DNA of 64,000 nt from Aradus depressus (taxonomy: Eukaryota > Arthropoda > Insecta > Hemiptera > Aradidae). The position numbers and the translations under genes are program-made. The stretch is from contig OY759219.1 in the NCBI GenBank assembly GCA_963662175.1, positions 46,802,675-46,866,674 of the forward strand. The letters run 5' to 3'. Under the pieces are notes generated by a model. The model saw only the letters and a program-made list of their open reading frames with translations, had not been told where the DNA came from and did no database searches. Positions 10,071 to 20,830 of this stretch are shown here, one piece after another (position 1 is the stretch's first letter; each line of letters opens with the position of its first letter).

Positions 10071-12413
10071 TTTACCCTCCCCTTATTTTACTAAAATTGT
10101 ACATAGGACAATTTTACTCCTACATACAACAATTATACAAAAAAAAAACTAGTATTTAAACAACTTATCTCTAAAATCTCTAATTAACAAAAAAAAATCA
10201 TCTCCTTTATTCTTAAACTGTCCACAAATTTCAAAAAAAAAACAACAGAACTTACTAACTAGGGTTTGAATAATACATATATTTACAAAACATCTATAAT
10301 TAATATTAAAAAAAACAAATTATTAATTTTTACTATGGGTACAAAACTTCAATATTTATTTTACATAATTTTCATCCTTTCTCCATTTTTCACAGTAATC
10401 AACTTATTTTATGCAAAGGCAAAAAAAAAAACATAACATCAACTAATTTTCTCTAAAATATGGATAACCAATTCGAACAATTACACTTTAATACTTAAAT
10501 TTCTCAAAAAAAATCTGGGTCGACTCGAAAAAAAAAATTTTTCGTTTCTTATTATCAATGACAAAAACAAATGGGTTGCCTTCTAAATTCAAAACTCTCA
10601 TTCTATGGTCTCATTTTATAAATATTTCACCCTATCATCTACATTCGAGCAATCAAAAATCCATCTTATTTTCTTATTTATTCAATATATCCCCCCTTTT
10701 TAATTACATGTTTCTTATTATATATATATGTGACGCTACTCAGGTCTTCACCCATTCCCTACATATTCTTTCTTTCTCTTAACATCAAAAAATAATCTCA
10801 TATACTCAAAAAAAAAATATCTCATATGTTTCTAACACATATTATTACTTTATATCGTCGTAGATTTCATGGATCCTCCCTTCCTTGGGTAGGCCATCTC
10901 ATAATTATATCGTCGTAGTACAGATAGATTCCTCCTTTCTCTGGGTAGGCAATCTCATAATAAATAAAATTCTCATCTATATACTCTTATACAAATAACC
11001 CATTTTCGCATAATAACTTTTCTCCATATTAATTCTCCGCGAAGTTTTACTAACGTCACATACAAACAAAAAAAACATCCCTATATATCTTTTTAATTAT
11101 TCTTTATTATTCTTTGCTCTTTTATGAATCAATCCTGGATAAAATTATTTATAAAACCTTTTATACCGCGCATGTTATTCCTTTCTTTCTTACCTTACCC
11201 TTTTTAAAACTGTCATTTTCCTATCCTAAATGACTTCACAAAAAAAAACGACCACAAACATCTTCCTATCAAAAAACAAAATTTATAGTTATCCATAAAA
11301 AATTCTAAATATAATTTCCCATCGTAAAATTTTCAAATTCCTTTCTTCCCATTATATTCCTAAAACAATATGGTGTCTCGACCAATAATACTTCTTAATT
11401 AATCTCTCCTTTTATCAATAAAAAAAAATTCTTATTTCAACCACTCTTCTCAATTACTTCTTATTAATTCAAAAAAATATGTACTTATATCAACCATTAA
11501 ATTCTCTCAAATACTTCTTATCGATTCAAAAAAAATACCCATATAAAAAATCAAATATAGATTCCTTAAAATCCCTTACTAAAATCTTTTAATTCCTTTA
11601 TCCCTATTACTTCTTTAAAATCTATATAAATAATTCAACTTGGTCAATAAACAAAATTAAACGAACTAACTTTATAAACTATTATATTCTTTTTAAAACT
11701 CTTAATACTACTAACTAAACAACCATCACCAATAATTAAAATAAAAAACGCATAAATACTATCTATCAAAATTCAATTAACTCTTCTCATCCGATCAAAA
11801 TATTATCAATAAACCTCATTCATATAAATATATTCTCAAAACAAAAAAAAAACTTCCGAAATAAATCAATTCTATATCCAAAAATACTAAAAAAAATTAA
11901 CTTGCTATTTAGTTCACTTCCAAAGTCTCAATCAATCTATAATTAAATTCAATATATAAAATTTCAAATAATTCCCATTGTTCAAAAATATTATCAATTA
12001 ATCTAACGTATAAAAATTTATCTTCTCAAAAAAAATCAACCAAACAAAAGAAAACTTCCCAAATCTAAAATGAATCTTGTTTATACTTCTAAAATTATTT
12101 AAAAAAATTAACTCACTTTTAACTACACTTCCAAATCCTCACTCAACACATACTTATATCATCCACTAAACAAAAAAAATAATTATATCTCAAATTAAAA
12201 TCACTCCAGTTTTTCAAAGAATAACATTAATAAATTTCACTCACACAAAAATTAATTCTCACTTTCATTCAACTGTTTACTCCACATATTCGAAGTCTTT
12301 TGTCTAAATTTTCTGTCTAAATCTTTGTCTCGTAATTCTCTTTTTTTAAATTTTGCTTCGTAAGTTTGTCTGTCGTGTCTTTAACTCATTCGAGTTTCAT
12401 AAAAAGATTTTCA
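10071..12413 (-). other. noncoding internal region, C-poor on sense strand
   Basis: About 2.3 kb between the 3' LTR and the gag-like frame where pol would be expected. No minus-strand frame of 60 codons or more, and no RT, integrase or protease motif. The plus strand has plenty of A, T and C but strikingly few G, so the element's sense strand is C-poor. Since the LTRs are nearly identical, this region was probably already noncoding when the copy inserted. Confidence 0.75.
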
Positions 12414-13418
12414 CTATAAAATTTGGCCAAATACATATGTATTACCTATAAGGCCTAAAATCAAAATATTCGACTTTTTCCTAATCCCTCGCCGAATAAT
12501 TTCCCTAAAATTGTTATCTCTTATCCTTTTATTTTCCCCTAGAATAGTAAGTTTGTATGTAATGTCATCTGAAACTCCTTCAACAAGTCTGTTTTTCTTT
12601 TCATTTGGTCTATAGTTTGTCATTGTAAAATCATTTTCACATTCATACTTCTCATTTATTCCAAAAAGTATAAACTTTCTCACTTCAACTCTTACAAATT
12701 TTCTGATTATCACAAAGTTTCTACCATTTTTAATGTCTCCTGATAATGACTCTAAAACTTCAAACTTCCCTTCCTCCTTATGAAGACAGTTTACTTCCCT
12801 GACGTTCTCAACTATACTAACCTTATCATAATTAACGATTTCAACCTCGGTGCTTTCACATTCTATGAAACTATTTCCTAATTCCTGTTCCTCTATTACC
12901 AAATCTTCAATACTCATATTGACATCCGGACTTTGGATAATTGAAATAGGAATCCTATCCTCTTTTTCCTGCTTATCACTAAATAAGTTTAACTTTAAAC
13001 TTTGAATATGGGCAGCCTGTTTTTCCTCAGTTTTCTCTAACCGATTTATTATTTTTTCTATATTTGACCCTATTTCAGTTTCTAAATTAGTAATTTGTGA
13101 CCCCACTTTACTTTCTAAATTACTCATTCCACTTCCTAAATTTCCTATTTCACTACTTAAACTAGCTATTTGTGTCTCCATTTTACTTTCTAAATTAGCA
13201 CTTTGCGCCTCCATTTTACTTTCTAAATTTCCCATTACCTTCAATAATTCCTTAAACATATCTCCCGTAAAAACTTGGGTCTCCTCTTTCTCATTAATGA
13301 CATTCGTTTTGCGTGACCTTGTCCCTGCCGAGACTGGAATATCTACATTTTCTATCTCACTATCAACACTCGCTTCCTCGAATTGCTCAATATTCTCGAC
13401 AACTATCTGATTATCCAT
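12414..13418 (-). CDS. gag-like coiled-coil protein of the LTR element
   Basis: 334 residues, intact, with its ATG about 200 bases downstream of the 5' LTR, the normal gag position. Residues about 55-143 form a long coiled coil with repeated NLESKME / NLESKVGSQ units, suggesting self-assembly. The N-terminus is acidic. The C-terminal 140 residues are mixed basic and hydrophobic (RRGIRKKSN near the end). I see no CCHC zinc knuckle, protease or RT motif. In the Ty3/gypsy group gag proteins assemble the particle that holds element RNA; that role is inferred from position and coiled coil only. It is the only open frame of the element, as if selected or recently copied. It could also be an unrelated accessory protein. 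Confidence 0.75.
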   Translation of the reverse strand: MDNQIVVENIEQFEEASVDSEIENVDIPVSAGTRSRKTNVINEKEETQVFTGDMFKELLKVMGNLESKMEAQSANLESKMETQIASLSSEIGNLGSGMSNLESKVGSQITNLETEIGSNIEKIINRLEKTEEKQAAHIQSLKLNLFSDKQEKEDRIPISIIQSPDVNMSIEDLVIEEQELGNSFIECESTEVEIVNYDKVSIVENVREVNCLHKEEGKFEVLESLSGDIKNGRNFVIIRKFVRVEVRKFILFGINEKYECENDFTMTNYRPNEKKNRLVEGVSDDITYKLTILGENKRIRDNNFREIIRRGIRKKSNILILGLIGNTYVFGQIL

Positions 13419-13595
13419 ATTAAAAAGAATTAAAAAAAATTACTAAAATTAACCAACTAAAAAAATGTAAATAAAATTTCAAAATTTAATTAATATAAAA
13501 TTATCAAAATCGAGTTTGTTCCCAGCTTTCCAAGTCAATTTTGGTTTAAAAATTTCGCCTTTCCTCTCTTGCTGAATAATGATTTTACCAAAATC

Positions 13596-13612
13596 TCCAC
13601 AAGGGGTTGCCA
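13596..13612 (-). promoter_or_regulatory. primer-binding site
   Basis: Minus-strand TGGCAACCCCTTGTGG starts three bases after the 5' LTR. A TGG start pairs with the CCA end of a tRNA primer. I did not identify which tRNA. Confidence 0.7.
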
Positions 13613-13615
13613 ATT

Positions 13616-14816
13616 TGTAATATTTTTGAGGTGCGCGTCGCGTTTTTAATATATATAATGTGGTATTTTGAATTTACTTTATTCGAAATTGCGGAGATTT
13701 TCTATAAAACTGCTTTGTCTTTACTAATTTAAAGTGTCCATAGGATGCCAGATCGCTTATGTACTAGACGATCATTTGAATTTACTGATTTTAATATATA
13801 AATTGAATTTCTATAACCAAAGGCGAAAGGATTCGTCAGCGAAAAGAGTTTTGAAAAACCAAATTCTTAAATCACTATTGACTTGCGATGGCATGGGAAA
13901 CAAACTACTGAAAAATTAGAAACTCATATTTAAAAGAGTATAATTACAAATCAAATCAAAAAAATTAATAATTAAGAATAAAAAAAAATATAACATAAAA
14001 TATGAACCTTATTACTACTGAAAACTGTAGAGAGACGGGGCTGGAGACGATAACTGATGATTGGAGGCCAGGGAGGTCTGCGATGGCCAGAGAGTAGAAA
14101 GAGGGATGTCGGCTGGCTGAGTTCCTCCTGAACTCCTGGGGTTGGATGATGGCTGGAGCTTCTCTCGAGGGCTCCTGGATCAGGACTCAGACATCAACTG
14201 GTGGATCAGAGACTGGCCACTTCCCTCTCTCAACTAGGACTCCAGGAAGTGAACCCTCTGACTCTTGGATCCAGACTGTAACTGACACTGGTGGATCTCG
14301 ACTGTCTGAAAGAACTTGAGCCCTCACTTGGAACTCGGACTGCCATCTTCCCCCACTTTCTACCAGTTTCCCCTACTCTTCTCCTTCTTTCTTCTCCTTT
14401 CTTCTCTGTCATTCAGGGGAACTTCGCGGTGTCTCCTTTAATTTGTCCTTGTGAGCTTTACTTTGGCAGTCCAGATAGCTTTATGGGCCACTAACAACGG
14501 GCTTGGAGCTCCAATCTGGTACCTGACTGTAGCCAGATTGTAAAATCCTGGTTGTAAAAGCTATATAAATATTCCTCCAGGTGACTGTTGGTGCCTTCTT
14601 TTATTGCATCCTGTCAGCTTCTTTCTTGACGGAGGCAAAATATGGATACCTGTCTGGTACCTCTCTCCGTTACCATTACCACCTGACCCTGATACGTCTA
14701 GCCAGCCTCCAAATTTATTGTTTATTTCTCAAATATACATATTTCATTTTACAAATTTTAAATAAAATACATTTTACCATATATTTGGCCTGTAGACGCA
14801 AATTGACTACATTACA
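13616..14816 (-). repeat. 5' LTR
   Basis: 1201 bp, near-identical to 8883-10070 over its whole length except for an extra 13-bp cttctttcttctc-like segment in a pyrimidine tract near 14385. Confidence 0.92.
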
Positions 14817-14854
14817 ATTCGCCGACAGAAACGTATGTATCGGGTGTTGCTACT

Positions 14855-15942
14855 GTGATAATATTATATTGTAGTAAAAAAAATTTCATTTGTAGAAAAA
14901 ATAATTATGGGAACAATGTTTTTGTCGTTTTTGACGGATACCGCAACATCAACTGCACTAAATCAGCTGAAAGATATCGTCGATCATTGAAAAATGCCTC
15001 AACAGTTTTAATTTTTGAAGAAAATATGCCTTTAAAAATTCGCCAAGAAAGGTTCCTTGCAAACAGCAATAACAAAAGCAGATTCATCGAAATGTTATGG
15101 AAGAAACTAGCTGATAACAATATTTTCTCGTGTCAAGCAGAAGGTGATGCTGATACATTAATCATACAAACGGCAAATAATATTGAATCAGAAAATGTTG
15201 TTGTTGTTGCTGAAGATATTGATGTGTTATTTTATCAACATATTTAACACCTCCTCATAGAAAAATATATTTTCTCAAACCAGCAGAAGGCACGGTATCG
15301 GCAAAAATGTGTCCTAACAAAAGCCTTGAACAAACATTACCATGTGTAAGAAGCATATTTTGTTTTTACATGCATTAACTGGATGTGATACAACTTCAGC
15401 GCTTTACAAAAAGGGTAAAAATAAATTTGCTAAATTATTCTAAAATGGTACAGATTTACAAGATGCTGCTATTATCTTTACTGATGAAAATGCTGACGTT
15501 ATTTATATTTTGCAATCGGGTATTTTATGCATTTTAGCATTATATGGTGCTCCTAAAAATCAAGAAAATATAAATAATTTTCGATACCAATCGTTTCTTA
15601 AAGTTACAAGTAAAAATACCTGTGTCGACTTGGCTTCATTGGTACCTACACTAGATGCTAGTTGAGAACATATAAAAAGAGTGTATTTACAAGTAAAGTT
15701 GTGGATGGGACATGTTAAGTTGCCAAAAGAATGGGGATGGGAAAAAAAGATAATTCACAAGTACCAGTTACAATGAACCAACCGCCAGCTTCTGAAAATT
15801 TATTGAAAATGATTTTTTGTTCATGTAAAACTTGGTTCTCTGGAGGAGCTCTGGGAGGAGGTTTTAGTGGGTGCGATTCCCACACTGTTGGGAAGCTCGA
15901 TACTTCCCTTCGTCCGTTAGGGATTTCCTCCTCCCAGAGAGA

Positions 15943-15978
<36 letters not shown>

Positions 15979-16083
15979 TAAAACTGGGTGTGGCTCTGCT
16001 TGAGGATGTAGAAAAAGTGGCTTAAATTGTTCTATAGCAAGGTTACTATGTAAAGGAGTTAGCTGCTTCAATGCTCCACCAAT
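14855..16083 (+). pseudogene. transposon gene with XPG/PIN-nuclease-like motifs, decayed
   Basis: Pieces in several frames read NVFVVFDGYRN, MPLKIRQERFLANSNNKSRF, EGDADTLIIQTAN, VVVAEDIDVLFYQ, then after frameshifts KIYFLKPAEGTVSAKM, ALTGCDTTSALYKKGKNKF, LPKEWGWEKK, QPPASENLLKMIFCSCKT and a Cys-rich end CRKSGLNCSIARL. The order of EGDAD, EDIDVLF and GCDTTSA resembles the metal-binding acidic residues of XPG/FEN1 nucleases, so a nuclease-like fold is possible. Proteins with the GCDTTSA box and a Cys-rich tail recur as uncharacterised, transposon-like genes in invertebrates. The part upstream of the LTR insertion site at 14816 is not recognisable. Stops, frameshifts and the insertion at 15833 make it a pseudogene. 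Confidence 0.65.
15833..15975 (+). mobile_element. small structured retroposon with poly(A) and TSD
   Basis: An insertion of about 143 bp inside the Cys-rich part of the pseudogene, flanked by ATGTAAAACT (15823-15832 and 15976-15985) and ending in AATAAA plus about 30 A. The non-A part folds well on paper. A perfect 13-bp closing stem pairs CTCTGGGAGGAGG (15849-15861) with CCTCCTCCCAGAG (15927-15939). Inside it lie GTGGG/CCCAC and GGGAAG/CTTCCC hairpins. It may be the 3' end of a LINE or a SINE derived from a structured RNA. Confidence 0.8.
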
Positions 16084-16569
16084 GATATATTAATGAATGA
16101 CATCGCAAACGAAAACGTCGGAGACAATTAGTTTGCAAGACTTATCCTTTTAATTAAAATTTATAGTTATTTATTTAATTAAAATTTATAATAATTATTA
16201 TTTAGCATAAGTTGTTAATAAATTATTTTCTATGAAAATTGATGTATTTGTATTATTTAACGTTTCTTTAAATTATTTCGCTTTTTGGAGCTTCTGCAAC
16301 CTCCAAATTAATTTTAAAGTGTTTTATTTTTGCACAAACTTTTTATAAACAACCTCGAAAACTATAATAATCATTATTTTCCTAAAAGAAATAATTAAAA
16401 ATTTCGATAATTGTATTTTTTGTTGAGATTTCTAAAAAAATATTTTTTTTTTTAATTCACGGATTTTCGAAATTGCGGTAATTTTCAATTGGTAAACTTT
16501 TTAGTTTATGGCATTAGAAATCAAAAAAAAAAAAATTCATTCAAATCCATTCATTATAACTGGGTTCCG

Positions 16570-17008
16570 TCATTTTTAATTTATAATGACTAATAGCACT
16601 GGCAGATAGCAAGTCCAAATAGAAGTTCAAGAAGACCAAAAAAGGAAGGAGGGCCGTAATAAAATAGGGCAATAAGTCGAAACTTAAAACAGGTCCACTC
16701 TCTGGCAACTATGGCAGGGGACTGAGTATCAGACTCAGAGAGGGGTTAGCCGTGTGTTTACATTACGAACATTGTTGACTAAAGACAATAACGAGAAGGT
16801 TGTCTGTTGGTTAAGCCATACCACTACTATATGTTACATTGCTAATGACAACATAGGCCAGGCAACATTTAGGAAAGGCAGAGCAGAGGTTTGGAGAGAT
16901 GGAACATTGTTTTGGTGCTGATTCAAACCTGAGCACGTTTCTAAGGTTGGAAATGAATAAGAAACATTTCTCAAATCAATTTTTCAATTGGTTAGATAGC
17001 TAGTTATT
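16570..17008. other. no gene seen
   Basis: No motif or repeat recognised apart from A runs. Confidence 0.4.
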
Positions 17009-17275
17009 CTAACTCATGCCCCGGCTTTAACTAATTGCTTGCCTTCTGAGCTCTAGATCGTGGGTTCGAACCCCAATCGAGGCCCTTAAGCACGCCGTCC
17101 TTCGGATGGGACGTTAAGCTATGGTCCCGAGCCTGTACGATGTCAGGTACTTGTTAAAGACCCCTGCCTCAGGTGACTCCCATAGTAGAGTCGGGCTCAT
17201 GTCTACCAGAGTGACGAAAGAGCGCTCTGGTAGTAGGCGATAAGCCCGGGTTTGAGTCATAATAACTATTTAACT
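17009..17275 (+). mobile_element. SINE-1 with an inverted 5' scrap
   Basis: From about 17034 it reads plus-strand SINE-1: cttgccttctgagctc, box B ggttcgaacccc, then the body up to the tail tcataataacta. The first 25 bases (aactcatgccccggctttaa) are instead the minus-strand 3' end of the same family. An inverted piece has been joined to a head-truncated copy. Confidence 0.8.
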
Positions 17276-17432
17276 AATATCTAGTTTTAACCTTTCATTT
17301 CCCTTCCCTCGTATTTTCCCACTTGTAAACATCAATAATTCATTATAATTTTATAATATCTCTATTTATTTTTTATTTTTTCATTTTATTTATTTATTGT
17401 TCATTTTAATTTTTTTTTTGTTATTTTCATCT

Positions 17433-17638
17433 ATTAGGTACCTATGGGAATTAAAAATGGAGATTTTCTACAAGGGGGTATTAGTCATACTGTTTACTTT
17501 TTTTCAGTTGCTAAGATGTTTATAAACAAGTATTATAGTTATCCTTTTATATTTAATATAACACAAATAACAAATAACCGTAAAATAAACAACTATTTTT
17601 AACCAAAAAAATCCCCATTTTTAATTCCAATACCTAAT
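17433..17638. mobile_element. MITE-like element with about 32-bp inverted ends
   Basis: ATTAGGTA...GGAATTAAAAATGG...GATTTT at the left returns in reverse complement at 17606-17638. Total length is about 206 bp and there is no coding content. A TA target duplication is possible but cannot be fixed from AT-rich flanks. Confidence 0.65.
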
Positions 17639-18600
17639 ATATTATTTATATCAGTTTTTCTTAAATTCATTTCATTTCAAACTCGGTCTCCGCATCCTTC
17701 CTTCTCTTCTGTAGTCAACCTTTATTTTTTTCTGCTCTGTGTATTTTTAATTTATTTAGTTCTCTTCTCTATGTTTATATAGTGCTACTCGCTCATTTTT
17801 CCTCGCAACGTGCTACTTACAACTTCCTACTTGCACTTGCAACGTGGTATGTTAGTTTCTACTTTCTACTTGCAACTTGCAAGTTGGGTTCACTCAACTG
17901 GCAACTTGCCTGTAGACTTGCTCAATAAGCATCCTATAATCCTCTGAGGGTCTCCAGTTAATGCTTTAAATGAAAATTCCAGAGGGGGGGGGGGGGGGGG
18001 GGGGGGTTGTGGATTCCTGGAGGGAACAGTATTAATACTGGGAAAGGGATTCCTGGAATAGCAGCCAGTCTTCCCAACCATCCCGTATTTTGGGGGCCCT
18101 TCCGTTTTTCTGTTGTAAAATAGAGCGTTCTCGTATGGACGCGAAATAAACCTAATACATTGTCATAAAATCAATATTAATGAAGGACTACTGCTTTGGG
18201 CATTAAATATCTCGCTCGAGTGATAAAAGACCATTGGAAAAACGAAATATTTTATTAAGAAATAACTTTATTTTACCCAAAATAATTATTACAATTTAAT
18301 TCCGTGTATACTCGCAATGTACACAGCGTGTTAATTCGTTGTCTTGTTTTCACGGGAATTTTACGTTTTCCAATTCTCCATTAGAATTAATATATCGACA
18401 AATTTTATATGTGTATTCAGAACCCTGTAAGAACGACACCTAAGATTGATGAATGAACTCAAAATACTTAAATAACTTACGTAATGACGTATCGACACGA
18501 GATTTTATGCCTGGTTCCTGGATCTGTCCATTTTGAGAACCGACATCACCTTTGAGGAGTGTAAGAAAAAGAAGATTTAATTTGTAAAAATACTTTGAAA
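17639..18600. other. no gene seen; poly-G tract 17984-18006
   Basis: Contains short runs of acttgcaact-type words near 17810-17890 and a 23-base G tract. The open frame spanning the G tract is composition-driven. Confidence 0.45.
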
Positions 18601-18710
18601 AATGTACTTCCCCAGCACTTATAAATCAAGTAAGTTTTCGCTCTCCCTTCTAAACCAATCGACCATTTGAACTAATTATACATAGTTGACTAACATATAG
18701 AGAATTTTAA
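18601..18710 (+). repeat. family-B dispersed repeat, 5' fragment
   Basis: Starts gtacttccccagcac and continues gttttcgctctccc and atagttgacta, the 5' landmarks of family B. The remainder is lost. Confidence 0.6.
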
Positions 18711-19029
18711 TTATAAATATTCAATTTTTTAATTATATAATACATTATTACAGCATCGCTTCTCCCATTTATTTTTTGTCTTCAACAAATAGCAATTACA
18801 AACGTTTAAATGTGTTCTTTATGTTAACATTCCTTCTGTCAATAAGAATCTTCCTTTTATAGTTCATAGTGAGAGTAGAATATATCTCTGGGAATAGCGA
18901 TTTGAAATCTCCAACTGATGCCCGGCCTCTCAGGTCGGAGTAGCCTAGCAACAGTCAGGGGGCCAAGTAACTATGGCAAATCACCCGGCCCGCAACTTTG
19001 TCGGGGAAGAGGTAGACAAATTTGGTTTT

Positions 19030-19312
19030 GACCCCCCGACTCTAGCCCCCAGCAGTTGCTTGGCCCCCCAGGCAGCTGCCCCCCGACTGTTGACTGTTGC
19101 TAGCCGCCCCTCAGGACACTGCCCCCCGGACTGTTGCTGTCCCCAGACTCTAGCCCCCAGCAGTTGCTTGGCCCCCCCAGGCAGCTGCCCCCCGACTGTT
19201 GACTGTTGCTAGCCGCCCCTCAGGACACTGCCCCCCGGCTCTAGCCCCCAGCAGTTGCTTGGCCCCCCAGGCAGCTGCCCCCCGACTGTTGCTCGCCCTT
19301 CTACTGTTGCTC
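19030..19312 (+). repeat. GC-rich tandem repeat, about 2.5 copies of 91-108 bp
   Basis: tctagcccccagcagttgct recurs at 19041, 19149 and 19240, each time followed by ggccccccaggcagctgccc and a tgttgctagccgcccc block. The copies differ by a 17-base gain or loss. It is an isolated GC-rich island in AT-rich DNA, and the two plus-strand frames across it (79 and 118 codons) follow from composition. No CpG-island gene start could be recognised. Confidence 0.8.
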
Positions 19313-20024
19313 TGCCCCCTCCATTCTATTGATCAGGGGGCTACAGGTGGTGTGCGACGGTTGCTGCAGAGCGGTGCGGCGCTGCGCAGACATCTCCCGC
19401 CCCCTCTGTTAGCAATGTCTCAAGGTCGCCCACCCCCTTTTTACAGTCACGCGGCCCCCCTCTCCCCTCTCACCTCTGATCCTTCTTTGACACTCGTCAG
19501 GGGCTCCATCCATCTGTCGCCCCAAGTATTTCCGTTTTATGTCTGCCCAATATGACTTGCCATGAGGGGAAAAAATGAAATAAAATAAATAAATGAAAAT
19601 TGTGAAACCCTTTCGTGGAAATGCGCAGTCTGTTGTCTTGTGTTGTGTGACCCCACTGTATTTACATATCACAGGAGCTGTCACTTGAAAGCCACAAACC
19701 TCACAAATGGCGCTGTTCAACTTGTCTGAAAGCCGGACAACTAGAGACCTGGAGGGGAAACGACACAAACAACACCTCATTCAGCACGGAAGTGACTAGT
19801 TGGACATTTTGAAGTTTCAATGCTACCCAACAGAGTGCACCAATATACACAATCATGTCATCAGTCATTCCATTTCATGTAATTTCCCACATAACTGTTA
19901 AACCGTTGAACCGATCTGTTTCCTGTTTCTCATCTCAATGTTGATTCTCCGAAAGTGATTATTACTTGGAAATTTGGTCGCCTTATTGAATATGTTCCGA
20001 TCGAAATGAAATTGAAAAAGTGGT
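19313..20024. other. no gene seen
   Basis: The minus frame at 19409-19780 (123 codons) and the plus frames opposite it show no family motif; I treat them as chance. Confidence 0.35.
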
Positions 20025-20830
20025 CAGTAAATCATCGGCTATGTACTGCCCCAACACGAATTAATCAATTATGTTTTCGCTCTCCCTCCAAAGCCAATCC
20101 AACGTTTGGACTAAAACTCAATATTTGACTTACATAGTGGCTTCTGAATCCTCACACTAAATGTTGTATCGATACATTCATTGTGTCGATACATTCATTA
20201 CATCACCAATTGTTACATTATTTTAATTGAGTCCCCCTTCTCTGTCCGCTAATTTCTTTCAACCGATTTAGCGGAAAACTGATGTACCATCGTTATGTTT
20301 TTTTTTTTTATTTTAATATAAAATTTCAGGTCGATGCATTCATTACAATAACAGTTATTAGAGTTTTCACATACCTATAAAATATATAATCAAGGTGAAA
20401 ACAGATAATAATAATAACAAATAAGTAATAATAATAACAGTAACTAAATAAAAGATATAAATAATATTAATTAAATAAACAGATACAAATATTCTCTTTA
20501 ACCGGAACAATCATTTTAAAGGAATTGTGCAATGAAATAGAAAACAAAAACAATTAAAAAAAATATAAAATAAAATAAGAGCTTTGAAAAGGGACTAATT
20601 GGTATCGATAAGCCTCACCCCCCCTCCCTTGGACCGATTTGGCTCAATATCAATGTATAGGGGTTGTGAATACATATATAAAATTTAGTCTATATCTGCA
20701 TTCTATTGGTAGTTATCGTCTTCACTGACACACACACACATGTTTTCGTATTTGGAATGATTATGTTGGAAAACATGAAAACTCGGCATAGAATTTCTGA
20801 CCGATTACATAACTTTTCTTATACATCGTA
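20025..20830 (+). repeat. family-B dispersed repeat, long copy
   Basis: Contains the family landmarks in order: gtactgccccaacacgaatt, gttttcgctctccctcc, ttgacttacatag, gatacattcattac, gaccgatttggctc, agttatcg followed by acacacac, and the 3' end ctgaccgattacataac. An AT-rich block of about 200 bp interrupts it. No coding content, so it is probably non-autonomous. Confidence 0.65.

Larger units (their letters stand above)
8883..14816 (-). mobile_element. LTR retrotransposon, gag-only, near-identical LTRs
   Basis: Two direct repeats, 8883-10070 (3' LTR) and 13616-14816 (5' LTR), each TGTAAT...TTACA, flanked outside by the 4-bp duplication ATTC (8879-8882, 14817-14820). Minus orientation follows from the primer-binding site TGGCAACCCCTTGTGG three bases inside the 5' LTR (13597-13612) and the polypurine tract AAGGGGAGGGTAAA abutting the 3' LTR (10071-10084). 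The only LTR difference I noticed is a 13-bp pyrimidine insertion near 14385. The internal part is 3.5 kb with one gag-like frame and no pol. A 4-bp TSD fits the Ty3/gypsy group. It must have been mobilised by an autonomous relative. Confidence 0.93.
8475..16569 (+). mobile_element. DNA transposon with XPG/PIN-like gene, split by an LTR element
   Basis: Inverted ends at 8475-8506 and 16538-16569 share CGGAACCCAG, then TATAATGAATGGATTTGAAT with one mismatch just before it (A versus T). Between them lies a decayed gene (14855-16083) and a 5.9-kb LTR retroelement. Without the later insertions the element would be about 2.0 kb. Superfamily is uncertain: no DDE transposase is visible and I found no clear target duplication next to the ends. 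The pairing of these ends is my inference from their inverted match and their placement around the gene. Confidence 0.6.

Noticed and set aside
15715..16071. 118-codon minus frame
   Set aside because: Antisense to the XPG-like pseudogene and spans a poly(A) tract.
19409..19780. 123-codon minus frame and overlapping plus frame as a gene
   Set aside because: No domain, conflicting frames on both strands, and composition-driven by the GC-rich repeat.
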